Shown: piece after piece, positions 33,983 to 45,540 of the stretch
How the letters are laid out: each line of letters opens with the position of its first letter
How positions within the stretch are numbered: position 1 is the stretch's first letter
From: Cryptomeria japonica
Lineage: Eukaryota > Streptophyta > Pinopsida > Cupressales > Cupressaceae
Direction: 5' to 3'
Assembly (NCBI RefSeq): GCF_030272615.1
Contig: NC_081414.1
Span: 762,109,648 to 762,173,647 of the forward strand
Length of the DNA stretch: 64,000 bases
The notes under the pieces: model-generated
Databases searched by the model: none
Told to the model about the DNA's origin: nothing
The model's input: the letters and a program-made list of their open reading frames with translations, nothing else
Translations under genes and position numbers: made by a program

Positions 33983-34688
33983 TGTTGGAAATTGGCACTC
34001 ATCCAATTCATTTTGTTGTCATTGATGACAACAAGTTTAGATGGAAGTCATATATCGGCAAACACCCGCATTAGAGTATCCAAGATTATACCGACACTGA
34101 CACCAACATCAGTACTTCAAGGAAGCGGACTTCAAGCAAGATTTATTTAGTAAATCATTTTTTAATTATTGTCCAAGCTGACATTGAATAAATTTTGTAA
34201 TGTATTGTAAGTCGACATAAGGCATATTGTTTGTAATGGGCATATAGGTCAGTCTGCTACGTCATTTTAAATATGACATAGGATGTAACATAGGAGTATA
34301 TAGAAGAACTGCATAATGCAAAGTATATGTATGTAGATAATTTCTATGCGAATGTTATATCATGCAATGATCCGTAGATAGTTTTGAAAGCATTCTTGGA
34401 GGAGAAGAGATACCGATAGTAGTGTTCAGGGTTTATGAACCAGTATAGAGTAGAGCTAGAACCAAAACTCTATTTGGCATAGCAGATGCATTTTGTGAGT
34501 TTATTTTTATTGTTTTACTTTAGCAGAAACTTGTACTCAGTGAGACTCTTTAGTAATGAGGAGTATGCTCTAGGTCGTGTGCCTTCCTACATGTGCAGGC
34601 CCCCATTATATGTAATATCCTTTCATATGGCTACTGAACTGATATTATGGGTTACAAATCCCACTGTGGTTTTTCCTCTTTGAGGTTT
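33983..34688 (+). repeat. partial LTR of the same copia-style family as 1538-2360
   Basis: It starts TGTTGGAAATTGGCACTCATCC and follows the 1538 LTR through GACATAAGGCATA, TCTATTTGGCATAGCAGATG, GTATGCTCTAGGTCGTG and CCACTGTGGTTTTTCCTCTT. Homology stops at about 34688, roughly 90 bases short of the other copy's end. There is no internal sequence on either side, so it is a truncated solo LTR. Confidence 0.7.
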
Positions 34689-34739
34689 TGGGGATATTTT
34701 TGTTGCTAAGTCCAAAACCTAACTTGGGATAACAGAAAT

Positions 34740-36700
34740 TTAGGATAAAATTAAAACTAGTGGATATAATGAGGTTTCTATTAGAGAGGAAAATGAAGTG
34801 CTCAAGTCAAGTATCATGAGATTATCAGAAGGGAAGAAGAATTTTGGAAATAATGGTCCAGATCTTTTTGGCTTAAAGCTAGGGATAGAAATACCAGGTT
34901 CTTCCATATGACTGCTATGAAACATAAGGCTGCTAACATGATCTCTAAATTGAGAATTGGTGGAGTTGAAATAAGGAAGGATGATGAGATTGGGAATGAA
35001 GCCAAGAATTTTTTCAAATCTCTTCTCTCCGTGGATAGCAAGTTGGATGATCTTTCTTAGAGGTCCCTCTTGGAGACCATTCCTTCCATTATTAATAATG
35101 TTCAGAACAAGGTCCTGGATGCGATTCCCTCTAAAGAGGAAGTTAAGAAAGCGGTGTTCTCCTTTGATGGCAGTGAAGCCCTGGGACCTGATGGGTTCCC
35201 ATTGTTCTTCTTTCAAACCTTTTGGAACATTCTCAAAATGGATCTGGTTAAGGGAGTACAAGAATTTTTTGGGGCTACGTTTATCTTAAAGGAACTCAAT
35301 GCCACTTTTCTATTTTTGATTCCCAAATATCCAGGGGCTGACTCAATTGATCAATTTCAACCGATAAGTTTATGCAACTCCTTCTATAAAATTATCTCAA
35401 AGGTGGTTACTGGCAGATTGCTCACGGTTCTCCCTTTTATTATCTCACTCCAATAGAGTGGCTTCGTACTTGATAGGCAAATCCCTACTTGACAGACAAA
35501 TCCCTGACTCTATCATCATTATTCATGAAAAATATTCACTCGCTTGTGGAATCAAAGAAACATGGCTTCTTGATGAAATTAGATTTCCTATGATTGGGTG
35601 GATGGGGGGTTTTTGGTTCTTGTGATAAGTTTATTCAGCTAGTTGGTCAACTTATTTTGACCACTTCATTTTATGTCATTGTGAATGGTGTGCCTTCCCC
35701 TTTCTTTAAAACTTCTAGGGGTATCAAACAGGGGGATCCCATCTCCCCTATTCTCTTCATTATTCTAGTTGAATGTCTAGGTAGATATATAGGCAAATTT
35801 ATCTCTTAGTGTCTTTTGCTAGGAGTCTCTCCCTCTTCTAGATTCAAAGCCTATTCTCACCAACAATTTGTTGATGATACCATTTTAATGGGTACTTCAT
35901 CAATCAAAGAAGCATCTATTATGAAGAACCTTCTCAATACTTATAGTTCTACTTTAGGTCAAGAAATTAATTAGGAGAAAAGATCTGTATTCTTCTTCAA
36001 CACCCCAAAGGACAGATAGAACAGGATGGCCCGGATCCTAGGATGCCAAATTGGCCAGGCCCCTTCTATTTACTTGGGTCTTCCTTTGGGTACAAAACCT
36101 ACGGATATTTTTTGGAATAGTCTTGTTGATAGATTCAACAGGAAGCTAGTTGGGTGGAAAGGGACCCTTCTTAGCCAAGCAGTTAAAATCCAACTTTTAA
36201 AATCTTCTCTCTAGAGTCTTCCAGTTTATGCCTTAAGTCTCTTCAAAATACCTAGTAAATTTGTAGATGCTATTGAGAAAATTTAGAAAGCATTCCTCCG
36301 GTCCGGGGTTGAGGAGAAGAAGAGAGTTTCCCTCATTTCTTGGGATAAAGTCTGCAAACCAAAAAAGGTGGGGGGGCTTGGCCTGAGAAATATTAGAACC
36401 TTGAATAAAACCATCCTGAGCAAACAAATTTGGAGAATTTATCAGGGAACTGGTGATTGGAATGAAATTTGGAAGGTTAAATACTTACGTGTGATTCCAT
36501 TGGAATATTTCCTTACCTTTGATCAGATCCCAAGTGGCTCTACTATATGGAATAGTGTTACTCATGCAAAAGGTATTGTGAGTTTGGGGAAAGTGTGGGC
36601 CATTGGTAATGGTAGAAGGGTGGATTTTTGGGATGATGCATGGATTAGAGGAGCTCCTCTCAATGATCATTGTGTTTCTTAGCTGATCATCAGATCTTGA
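34740..36700 (+). pseudogene. reverse transcriptase of the truncated LINE
   Basis: The longest open pieces are 35070-35456, 35594-35809, 36026-36214 and 36368-36682. Together they cover fingers, palm and thumb-like segments in the correct order. Stops at about 35058, 35455 and 35807 and shifts near 35480-35600 disrupt it. The Asp-bearing first palm motif is eroded (LMKLDFL only). Confidence 0.75.
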
Positions 36701-37429
36701 AAGGACAAGTTTGGTGTCAAAGTTGCAGAATACTAGAGAGATCAGAAGTGGGTGGACCTCATCTCTATTGATCATAACTTAAAGCAGGTTAACATAATGC
36801 TCAACTAGGTTGTCATTAATCCAAGAAGGGAGGACCACTTGGTGTGGAGCAGTGCCCCTTCAGGGATTTATTTTGTGGCGTATGTTGTCCTTATGCTAGC
36901 TTAGTCTCAAGAATCTAGCCCCTACTAGGCCAAAGCCTAGTGTTTAGGTTTGACTCCTAAAATTAATAATTTTTATGGATTCTTTTACAAAATAAAATTC
37001 TAACCATAGATAACCTAAGAAAGAGGGTATTTTGCATCCCCAACCATATTTTTGTTTACTATCCTTTTGTCCAACCTATCTTGTTGATGTTTTTCCATAT
37101 TTGGGGTTTAAATTGGGTGTTCCTTGAGTAGATTCAAGATTGTTTCAGGAGCTAGTCTTGCAGAACAAAAAAACTGACCATAAGGAATTTGTGGAAGTTT
37201 TCCTTTCTACATATCCTATGGGGTATCTTGAAATAAAGGAATAACAAAAATTTTAGGAATGCGATTAACTCCTCCAAAGAGGTTTGGGCTAAGATAAAAC
37301 ATAATTTTATTGAGAATCTAATGGCTATTGGATCTTATTATTGTAACAGTAAGCAAGAGTATGATGTTTTAAGGTATTGGAACATCCCAGCCCACATGGA
37401 CAATAATACCAATCAACTAAAAAGGACAT

Positions 37430-37840
37430 CTTGTTGGTCTTTTCCTTGCAATTCTTGGATAAGGCTAACTTTGATTAGGAAGATAAAGGGAACCCAGGGC
37501 CAACTGGTTGTGGTGGAGTTATCCAGAATAATGCTGCCTTTTGCATGGGGGCGGTGGCCTTCCCCTTGGGGAACCAAACAAATCAATTGGATAAAGCTAT
37601 GGACACCCTCCAAGATATTAAATTAGTGCATCAACTAGGAGCCAATTTTTTGTGGCTACAGAGGGATTCCAAAAATATTATCAATTGCCTCCTTGGTAAG
37701 CAACAACCTTTGTGGATGATTAAAAATATCATTGACATGGCCAGGGAGATGCTTTAGGGATTCGACCAGTATTATATTTCTCATGATTATAGAGAGTCCA
37801 ACAAGAGCTCTAATTGGGCTACCAATGAGGCAGTACAAAG
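37430..37840 (+). pseudogene. RNase H domain of the truncated LINE
   Basis: Across two frames the translation reads KGNPGPTGCGGVIQNN, then MGAVAFPLGNQTNQLDKA, HQLGANFLWLQRDSKNIINC and ISHDYRESNKSSNWATNEAV. This is the D...GNPGP.G.GGVI, QTN..AE, LW.E.DS and NxxADWLAN series of plant LINE RNase H domains. Some acidic residues are replaced. It is of the same type as the fragment at 5203-5544. Confidence 0.75.
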
Positions 37841-38186
37841 TGGGAAAATCAAGATTTAGTATGGAGAGGTGGAGCTCCCTCAAGTGGCACATGACATTTA
37901 AAATTATGAAAGAAATCATGGAAAACAAGGTAGGATTTGACATCATTTCTCAAAATGGTAGGGGTGGTCGTGGCATCATGAAACGGTATCATAAGCAACT
38001 AAGAGGGGGGTACATCATTAATTTCCATATCATCTCACACACTTTGTGGGTGCTTCTTTCCATTTGCAGCAGACGCTTGATAAATGTCTATTTACTTCTA
38101 GAGGCTTCTTCCTTGCTAAAAAGAAAGTTTGTAGAGAAGAGCAATATTTGTTGGAGTATACATTTGGATAATATTGATAAGAAGAT

Positions 38187-39863
38187 GGGGGGAAAACGCA
38201 AGTGCATGAAGGCTATGAAACATTGATAAATGGTGGGAATGTCCCCAGGTTTGGGTTGTGCTACAAGAAGCAAAAATGATGGATTACATGGAAATAATGC
38301 AAGAAAGAAGGTCGGAAATCACTATGATTTTCCAAAAGAGGTGGAATAAGGGCACCCTGAGCATTGGGAGTAGGAAGGTTAAGGTTAATGAAACCCTAAT
38401 TGTTGAGGTGACAAGTCTGTCGATGGATGGAATCAAATTCTACAGGGACCGGAAGCTATCGGATGATATTGTGAAGAAATTCCCCAAGGACGAGGAGGAG
38501 AAAATAAAATTGCTGAAGGGAAGCTACACTTACTACTCCCCTAAGGTAATCAAGTTGATCTAGTGATAAATTTTGTTTTCTATCATGGAATTCATAACTT
38601 TATATGGTAGATATACTAGTGTTTTATAGCTACCACTTTGTTAATCTTAATCATTTCCGGTACAAGGAGAAAATTTTCTTCCCCTACTACTTGTTTTGTG
38701 GCTTAAATGTTGGGATTATGGATTCTATCTCTAATCCCAAGACCAATCTAGTTCTACATGAGGGTCTTATGGTTGTCCTTTACAACCATATCAAGAACAC
38801 CATTGTTCAACAAAACATTGTTGAGGTTTCCAAGTCGGAAGAGGATTTGGGTGACTCGGATGATGATGATGTTGAAGGATATGACACAGAGGAAGATGTT
38901 AAGGTGGACCCCCATATCATTGGGTCGAGCAAGTGTAAAAGGAAAATGGGGCAAGAGGATCAAAGTAAAGGATCGATCAGTAGGAAGTAGAGGGGGGAAG
39001 ACAATGATAGTTGGTATGAGAAAGAAGAGGAGACTGAAGATGACATGGAGAGAGACAATGAGGAGGTTCAAATTATCTCAAACCAGAAGAAAAAGGGGAA
39101 GATGCTAAGAGGTGAGGATTTGGGAGCTAAGAACCATTCACCCCTTCCTACTAGCTCCAAGGATCATAGTAAGGGCTTGACTGGGGAGAACACCCCCATG
39201 AAGGAAATTAAGACTGTAGAGTGGATGGAGGTGGGTCTGGAGGTGAACTTGGATCTTGTGGGAGACAAGTCCCAGGATGGCTCCCATCTGGATATCGACC
39301 TTTGTTTCAAAAATGACACAGATTGCTTCAATAAGGTCTTCCTATGGGTTCATAAGGAAATTAAAAGAATAAAAGCCAAACAGGTCCAGGAGGCTAGCAA
39401 AATTGAAGCTTTGGAAGCTATTGGCACTGGTAAATTCAGTTCCCTTCCTAACTGCTTAAGTGAGCTTACAAAAGATATCAACAATGCGGAGGAAATCATA
39501 AATTCCCAGCGCAATAGCTTTCAAACCCTAGAAGAGAGAGCATCAGCAACTGAAAAGAGGATGGAAGGGGTTGAGAAGACTCTCAAAAAGATTAGGGAGC
39601 AGAGTTACAAGATTTTAAAGGCTGCCTCTAACAGTATCAAGGTCCTTATCACCAAGCTCGAACTTGTCCAAGGGGAAAAGACCCTCAGGGATACTACTGA
39701 GGATAAGGATGGCACCCCTTACGCGGGTCGTGGAAAAAGAACACGTGCGAGTACCAGAAAGAAGCAAAACCAAAGAAGGGACATTGATGATATCAAGCAG
39801 ACTGCTGAGACCATGGAGCAACTTGAGCCGGAAGTTGTCGAGTTACTAAAGAACTTTACCTAG
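38187..39863 (+). pseudogene. unrecognised coiled-coil reading frame, broken
   Basis: I do not recognise this protein. A probable start MGGKRK lies at 38187. Three open pieces follow: 38258-38563 (with ITMIFQKRWNKGTLSIGSRK and YTYYSPKVIKLI), 38604-38990 (YSYHFVNLNHFRYKEKIFFPYYLF, then an acidic SDDDDVEGYDTEEDV run), and 39045-39863. The last two share one frame and are separated only by a TAG at 38988. The final piece is charged and helical, with coiled-coil heptads near 39400-39660 (KIEALEAIG, ERASATEKRMEGVEKTLKKI) and a basic GRGKRTRASTRKKQNQRR tail. About 550 codons in total. It ends just before a LINE-like 3' tail, so it may be cargo or ORF1 of a non-autonomous retroelement. Confidence 0.5.
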
Positions 39864-40075
39864 GCTTAGCTTTTCTTCACTACTTTTTCTGTTGTCTGGT
39901 TTTTAGTTTCTTTGTGTTGTGTCTTTCTGTTGCTGGCTTTTTGTATTTCGGCCAGCTATCTTTTCTATGTCTATTGTTTTCTTCTTTTTGAGTGTTCTCT
40001 AATGTCTATCTTTTGACCTAAAGGGTTTTAGGGGCCCTTCAAAACCTGTTTTCCCCTAATAAAAAACACTTGTTT
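39864..40075 (+). other. LINE-like 3' untranslated tail
   Basis: T-rich sequence with CTATCTTTTGACC, then GGGTTTTAGGGGCCCTTC and a CCTAATAAAAAACAC end, the look of a plant LINE 3' UTR. No target duplication was verified. Confidence 0.45.
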
Positions 40076-41779
40076 ACCCAAATTCCACACATATACACAC
40101 ATAGATAGATGCATACATTTATGTACATACATAAATATATGCATATGATAGATTATTTTAACACAAAATTATGAGTAGAAAATTGTTTATAACCTAAACA
40201 TTTTCATTATTGTTTTGAGCCACTTATATTTTATTCACATATAAATAGGTGATGAGGATTAGTATATCAATTTTTCATGATCTTAAAGACAATATATTAG
40301 TACAACCAATAAATAGATATCAATAATATTATTAATTTATGCTTAAAGATGTGATGAATGCATTACTTTAAGAGAAATTAAATGTAATTCTTTAGATTTC
40401 ATCTAAGATCCATTAGTAATTTAAAGAAAATAAAAAGAGAAATATGAAGAGAAAAGGTAAAGGGAATTTAATAATCAACATAAACAAGGAATAAAGAGAG
40501 AAGAATGAAAATAATTGATTGGATAATGGTTCAAATTTAAGTACTTTTTAATATTCGTCTAGCAATCCATTTTCTTACCCATGGTTTTAAATTCATGTGA
40601 GGACACGTCAAAAAATTGTCTCTCCACATGACTTCATATAGTGTGTTGCCTTTGATCATGAATTTTATGGATGAAAGGTTCACCTTAGTGACAATTCTTG
40701 CTTCACCTTAGTAACAATTCCTCTTTTTTGTATTAATATTTATGCTAGATTCCATATCAAATATAGGAGGACCAAGGATATCATAATATTTCATCATAAG
40801 CTTGTTATATGTTAATCTTTATCAAGAAAGCATTATATTTATTGAGGGTTTTACTTCATATCACATAGAGAAAATTTGTAGAAGATCAATAATTCACCTA
40901 CTACTAATTTGTAGAGTTCCATAAATCATTTTCAACATCACTATGTTAGTGGAGGTAATGCTTGACAAGGTTTGGCAAGTAATCTTCAGCCAATTTATAG
41001 TGTTTCTATAGGTCGCCTATAATACTCAAAAAATGATTTAGTGATTTGTTACATCAGATTTGGTAGGATTTATGTAAACAATTCAAGGTCAATAAATAAT
41101 TAGATTTTACTTATTAGATGATGTAATAATGTAGATAAATAAGAAAGTCATGGTCACATTTTTTTAGGATAGAGATGAAGTGCATGGTGGACATAAAAAA
41201 TTATAACAAGTTAGTCTTGTCTTATATATTATGTTTTAGATGTTGGGATGAATTAAAATGAATAATAAACATAAATTTTGATTGTGAGAGTACCATTAGT
41301 TTAGACAAAAAATGAAAAATTTTTGCATGCCAAAATAACACAATAATGTGTCTCATAGTATGTGACAAACAATTCACAAATTGACAGTTCCATTTTACTC
41401 TTGCAATATATATAACAAGTAGAAGAAGATTGAAATTAGATTTCATACTCTTTCCAAAATATAATATTCAACCAAACTTCCAAACACACCATGACTCCAT
41501 CATCATTACAAAACATAACATTAATTACTAAAAAGCATTCCCTTACTTTTTTAAACAATCTCCAACCTTACAAAATGGTGAGGTTCCAAAGAATTAATGT
41601 TTAAACATAAAAAAAAATTCAAATAAATGTGATTCACCGAAAGCATTAAATCTTCTTTTACAATTTAAAAATAAATTGAATAAATTTGTATAAAGGATTT
41701 TCACTGAATATGGCCTACGAAAGTTGTGCAAACAAAAGTCTGAATTGGAGAGACAGAGTGGCTTAAAACAAACACAGGG
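40076..41779. other. AT-rich stretch, no gene seen
   Basis: About 1.7 kb without a sustained frame or named repeat. It starts with CATACATAC-type simple sequence near 40090-40145. Confidence 0.4.
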
Positions 41780-42094
41780 TTACTCTCCACGATGTTGCTT
41801 TGAACGTCTTTCCTGCATGTCTCTTTTTGTCATTTTTCGTATGTCGTAGGAAGTTTTGAAGAAGTTGGCCTTCATAGCCAACTCCACCATGCCTTTCTCA
41901 GCTCCCTCATAACGATCCAATTTCTTTTGATAAGTTGGATATAAAATCAAGCTGTCAAATATAAGTAAATATTCTCTTATTGCTCGCATCGCTGCTTTCA
42001 TGCCCGCTTTTTCAGCTTCAAGAACCTCAATCCTTCCTTCCAATTCTGACAGATCTTCCATGTCTCCGTTAAAATCTTCTGTAAAATTACTCAT
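41780..42094 (-). CDS. small coiled-coil protein, copy B
   Basis: Function unknown; this is the paralog of 4177-4440. It encodes 104 residues from a true ATG at 42094. A conserved internal Met at 42061 corresponds to the start of copy A. The order is LEGRIEVLEAEKAGMKAAM, IREYLLIFDSL, KKLDRYEGAEKGMVELAMKAN and a basic C-terminus ending RRSKQHRGE, unlike copy A. Relative to A the 5' leader has about 38 extra bases, which supply the extra ATG, but both leaders otherwise align to beyond the TATA-like box. Substitutions with preserved reading frame suggest coding constraint. It could be a one-exon gene or the first exon of a longer one. Confidence 0.55.
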   Translation of the reverse strand: MSNFTEDFNGDMEDLSELEGRIEVLEAEKAGMKAAMRAIREYLLIFDSLILYPTYQKKLDRYEGAEKGMVELAMKANFFKTSYDIRKMTKRDMQERRSKQHRGE

Positions 42095-42261
42095 AAGAGA
42101 AATTTGCTTTCAAATCGTTCAAACTTATATTTTCACTGTTTTAAACAATAAAATTCTTCTAATTTCTGTACGTTGTTTTGAACAATCAAACCCGGAAATC
42201 TATAAACCTTATTATTATGTTCAAATACAATGACTTGGGATATAGAAAATTTTCTTACCTC

Positions 42262-42268
42262 TATATAA
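42262..42268 (-). promoter_or_regulatory. TATA-like box of copy B
   Basis: On the minus strand it reads TTTTATATAG, about 170 bases before the ATG at 42094, at the position equivalent to 4602-4608 upstream of copy A. Confidence 0.4.
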
Positions 42269-42379
42269 AACTCTGTCAGCAGTCGTGTCTATCCAACAAT
42301 TTTATGTTTCATATTAACAATGACGTTTACACGTTGTTCATGATTTATATGAGATTAGCAAAACTAAATTATCATAGGC

Positions 42380-43400
42380 AAAACTAGTAGATTTTTAAGT
42401 CGAGAGGTTTTTACAATCGCAGCAAATTTATGTGTCCATATTTGGAAGTTTACAAATAATTTGACATATTTTTTTTTAATGTGATTATTGTATGAATAGC
42501 TAATATCAATTTGTTAATTAATTAATATTTAAATATGTTTTCATTCATGAAAGTTGGTTCTAGAACAGTTGATGAAAATTTTGGGGAAGACAGACTTCTT
42601 GGTTGGAGTTGGAAAATTCGAGGAAATTGAAAGAGATTGGAGCATAGGATCAAAGCATAATATATATGTAGTTTGGTTTTCTATCTAAGTTTTATGAGAA
42701 TTGTATAGTGAGTACATAACCTTTCTAGGGTCATTATCCTTGGCAGTTCCTCTGTATTTCTTACCCATGTTAAAGATACTTATAAAGAAAAATGGTCCAT
42801 GGTGACCCTTTGCTTGTTTTCAATCTTATGACTGTGTCACCCTTGACCCTGTGTATCAAAATAAAGGAATATTTCATACAATGAGAATGAATTAAAAAAA
42901 TTACACGTAATAAATTTCTATTAGGTTTTTTATGGTTTCACTAACAGATGTTGGTTCATTATAAATTATCTTGTTCTATTATTGGTCTAAGAGGGATTTT
43001 CCCACCCATTGAATCTTATCATAATGTCCCTTATTATATCTTAATGTACCACATATCTCATTATTGCATCCTTATTAGGCCATAGATGCAATAACTCAAT
43101 CATGATGATATTACCCATAAGTGTGATCCCAAGGAATCATTTATACCGAACACTGCTATTTTTTAATTTTCCTCCTCTTGAATTCTGTTTACTAACCAAT
43201 AGAGTTGTAAAATGAAACTATTTACATCAGCGTTTAGTAATGAATACTTCATTAGAAAAAAATATAATTGAATACAAGATTGTAAGGAAGGTTATCGTTA
43301 TCAACCATTTGGACACCAATCCTTTTAGCAGTCGTAATAAAAAAGAATTATTATTATATGAAATGTTTCTTTCATCAAAACATAAGACTATGTTAATTGT
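42380..43400. other. AT-rich stretch, no gene seen
   Basis: No sustained frame, repeat boundary or RNA gene was recognised. Confidence 0.4.
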
Positions 43401-44181
43401 CGCAGAGAGCCGTTGAATGGAGAAGTTTTGGGGACCTATAGTTGCTAGGGTTTTGCCAAAATTTAGAAATCCTAAGTTTTGCAAATCAGGCGATTTGGTG
43501 AATGGGTGTACATTATTTGTGGTGGCCCAAGTTGGAAGGCCAAAGCATCAATTTGTAATTGTGAGTAGAGGGGCATGCCAGGTTCAGGTTCTAAGTAAGA
43601 AGGGGCTTCCAACCTAGTTGTTGGGATGGATAAGACGTCACTTCGGGTAGGGTTAGGAAGGGCCCCTCTAATCATTATTTTGTTAGCTTTAATGGGTTAT
43701 TCTATGGAACTGAATCCATCTCTGTGTTGTGTAGTCCTTGAGGTAGGGAGTGATACAAAATGGTAGTGCTAGGGTTTCTATGAAGCATGGAAATACTAGT
43801 TTGTCTTAGACTAAGATGTGTGGTGATGGGATTTTCACTATTCGTGGAGGCCCATAGTGTAAGAAAAAACTTCTATTTGTTAGTAGAGTGGTGTAAAAGA
43901 TTTTGTTTGTGAACATATTCGTGTGTCTATGGGTAGGGTTGTTGCTCATATAAAGGGCTTCCACTCTGGTTTCTAGGATCATTAGAATGAACAAGTTGCA
44001 GTAACTAGAAGGGATAGGAAGGGCTGCCCTCCCAATCATCAGTCTGAATGGCCTTATGGGCTCTCCCCTAGCTTTGTATTTTGGTATAGTGTAGGGAAAC
44101 GGATCTTGAGATAGAGGAAGTTGAGGAATGGGGAAATAAACACTAAAGATGCAATTCAATCTCCTCTTAAATTAGTTTGTG

Positions 44182-44348
44182 TGTTGAAGAGGAGGTGGAA
44201 TATAATGAGAAGGTTTTTTTCTCTGGGTTAGGCTTGATTGGGCATTTCAGAGGTATTTGGTGCGGGTGGAGTTGAAGAGGAGGTGCAACATAATGAGAAG
44301 GTTTTTTTTCTGGGCTAGGCTTGATTGGGCATTTCAGAGGTATTTGGT
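44182..44348 (+). repeat. 89-base tandem duplication in LINE relic
   Basis: GTTGAAGAGGAGGTG... through GGTATTTGGT occurs at 44182-44261 and again at 44271-44348, with a few differences. Confidence 0.9.
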
Positions 44349-45299
44349 CAAGCCTAAGAGATATTCACAAAAGGATCTCTGAAAATTGTTAACCTATTGT
44401 GGATGGATGTGTTCAAATATATCCATGTGCTTGGGGTTTCTTCATTGCTTATTTTGAAGATGTGAAAGAAAAAAATAAGGTGTTTTGTGACCACCATTGG
44501 AACTCAGAAGGTCATCAAAATGCTTATGTTGAAATCATGGTATCATTTGTTCAATCCTTCTACCAAATCATTTGATCGTATCTTCTTCTGGATAAGGCTT
44601 CTAAATCTTCCTCCATAATTATATCTTGATTCCTTCATAATTATATCTTGATTCCTTTTTTGAAATGTTAGGAAACTCTTTGGATAGTTTCTTATTGGTG
44701 GATGAGGGATCCTCAAATCTTCTACACTCTACTTATGCCTAGATTTGGGTAGAGATGGATGGCATTACGAGTCTCCTTGAGAAGATTTATATCAAAAAAA
44801 TTGAAAGGTTGTTGGGTGAAATCCTTGAACTATGATGGTATCCATTTTAAATCTAGAAGATGTTTTTAGAGTCGACATATTGGTGCTTAGTATACAAAAA
44901 GGAGGGTGGAAAAGTCTGCCACTTAGTAGAAAAATGTCTCTACCCTCCATTACTCGGTAGAGAAACGTGGGGTGTACTTTGAGAATGGGATGGATGATTC
45001 CATTGAATTGGCTAGGGTTTCTCACTCTTGAGATCTCTTTAGATAATGTGCCTCTAGTTTTGACAGTGTTAATGCTAGTCTCAAGTGGAATCTCCTTTTC
45101 CACCATAGCAGTTGGATTCTAAAGACACTATGTCCTTGCATTGTAAGGGAAAGTAGATCAGAGTTAAGGTGGGAAAATTTATGTTTGGGATGTGGAGATG
45201 GAGGAGGGTTGGAATGTTATAAAAGAGAAGCACATCAAAAGATGTAAACAAGAGACTAGCTGGCATATGCTTCTGAGATCACACTCAAAGGATAAGGAT

Positions 45300-45442
45300 A
45301 GATTATAGTGTTTAGTCCTGACCCATTAATGGGTGTTTTTCTTTAGTGATTTTTGAGTGGGGAGGGGCAAGGCTAGATTATAGTGTTTAGTCTTGACCCA
45401 TTAATGGGTGTTTTTATTTAGTGATTTTTGAGTGGGGAGGGG
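45300..45442 (+). repeat. 75-base tandem duplication in LINE 3' region
   Basis: AGATTATAGTGTTTAGTC...GAGTGGGGAGGGG occurs at 45300-45367 and 45375-45442, nearly identical. Confidence 0.9.
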
Positions 45443-45540
45443 GCTCCTCATTTGTAGCCTCTGCCAGTATGGACTAGGCCAAAAACCCTCTTTATTAATA
45501 TTTTTCAAACTAATCTAATGGGAGTAGGCCTTTCTAGCAA

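Larger units (their letters stand above)
34735..38040 (+). mobile_element. 5'-truncated LINE with reverse transcriptase and RNase H, dead
   Basis: The endonuclease is missing; the element begins in the linker before reverse transcriptase (RSFWLKARDRNTRFFHM across frames). Visible motifs are EALGPDGFPLFFFQ, LIPKYPGADSIDQFQPISL, TSRGIKQGDPISPILF, HQQFVDDTILMG (catalytic box with V instead of A), YLGLPLGTKP and KVGGLGLRNI, then a zf-RVT relic (DHLVWSSAPSGIYFV) and an RNase H domain. Many stops and frame changes show it is old. The 3' boundary is uncertain because an unrelated reading frame begins near 38187. Confidence 0.8.
43401..45540 (+). pseudogene. LINE ORF1 (DUF4283 plus CCHC) relic with LINE-like 3' end
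   Basis: Across frames, 44220-44900 gives RLDWAFQRYLVKPKRYSQKDL, then VFCDHHWN and EIMV, a VEMDG...LLEKIY segment, and finally KSRRCF...RHIGA.YTKRRVEKSATW. This matches the order of plant LINE ORF1 proteins: DUF4283, then P-F-K-C-R-R-C-F zinc knuckle. The first Cys of the knuckle is Ser and the last is Tyr, and many stops intervene. No reverse transcriptase follows. A tail TTGTAGCCTCTGCCAGTAT...CCCTCTTTATTAATATTT at about 45453-45510 looks like a LINE 3' end, so ORF2 was deleted. The 43417-43617 frame may be its upstream leader. Confidence 0.6.
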
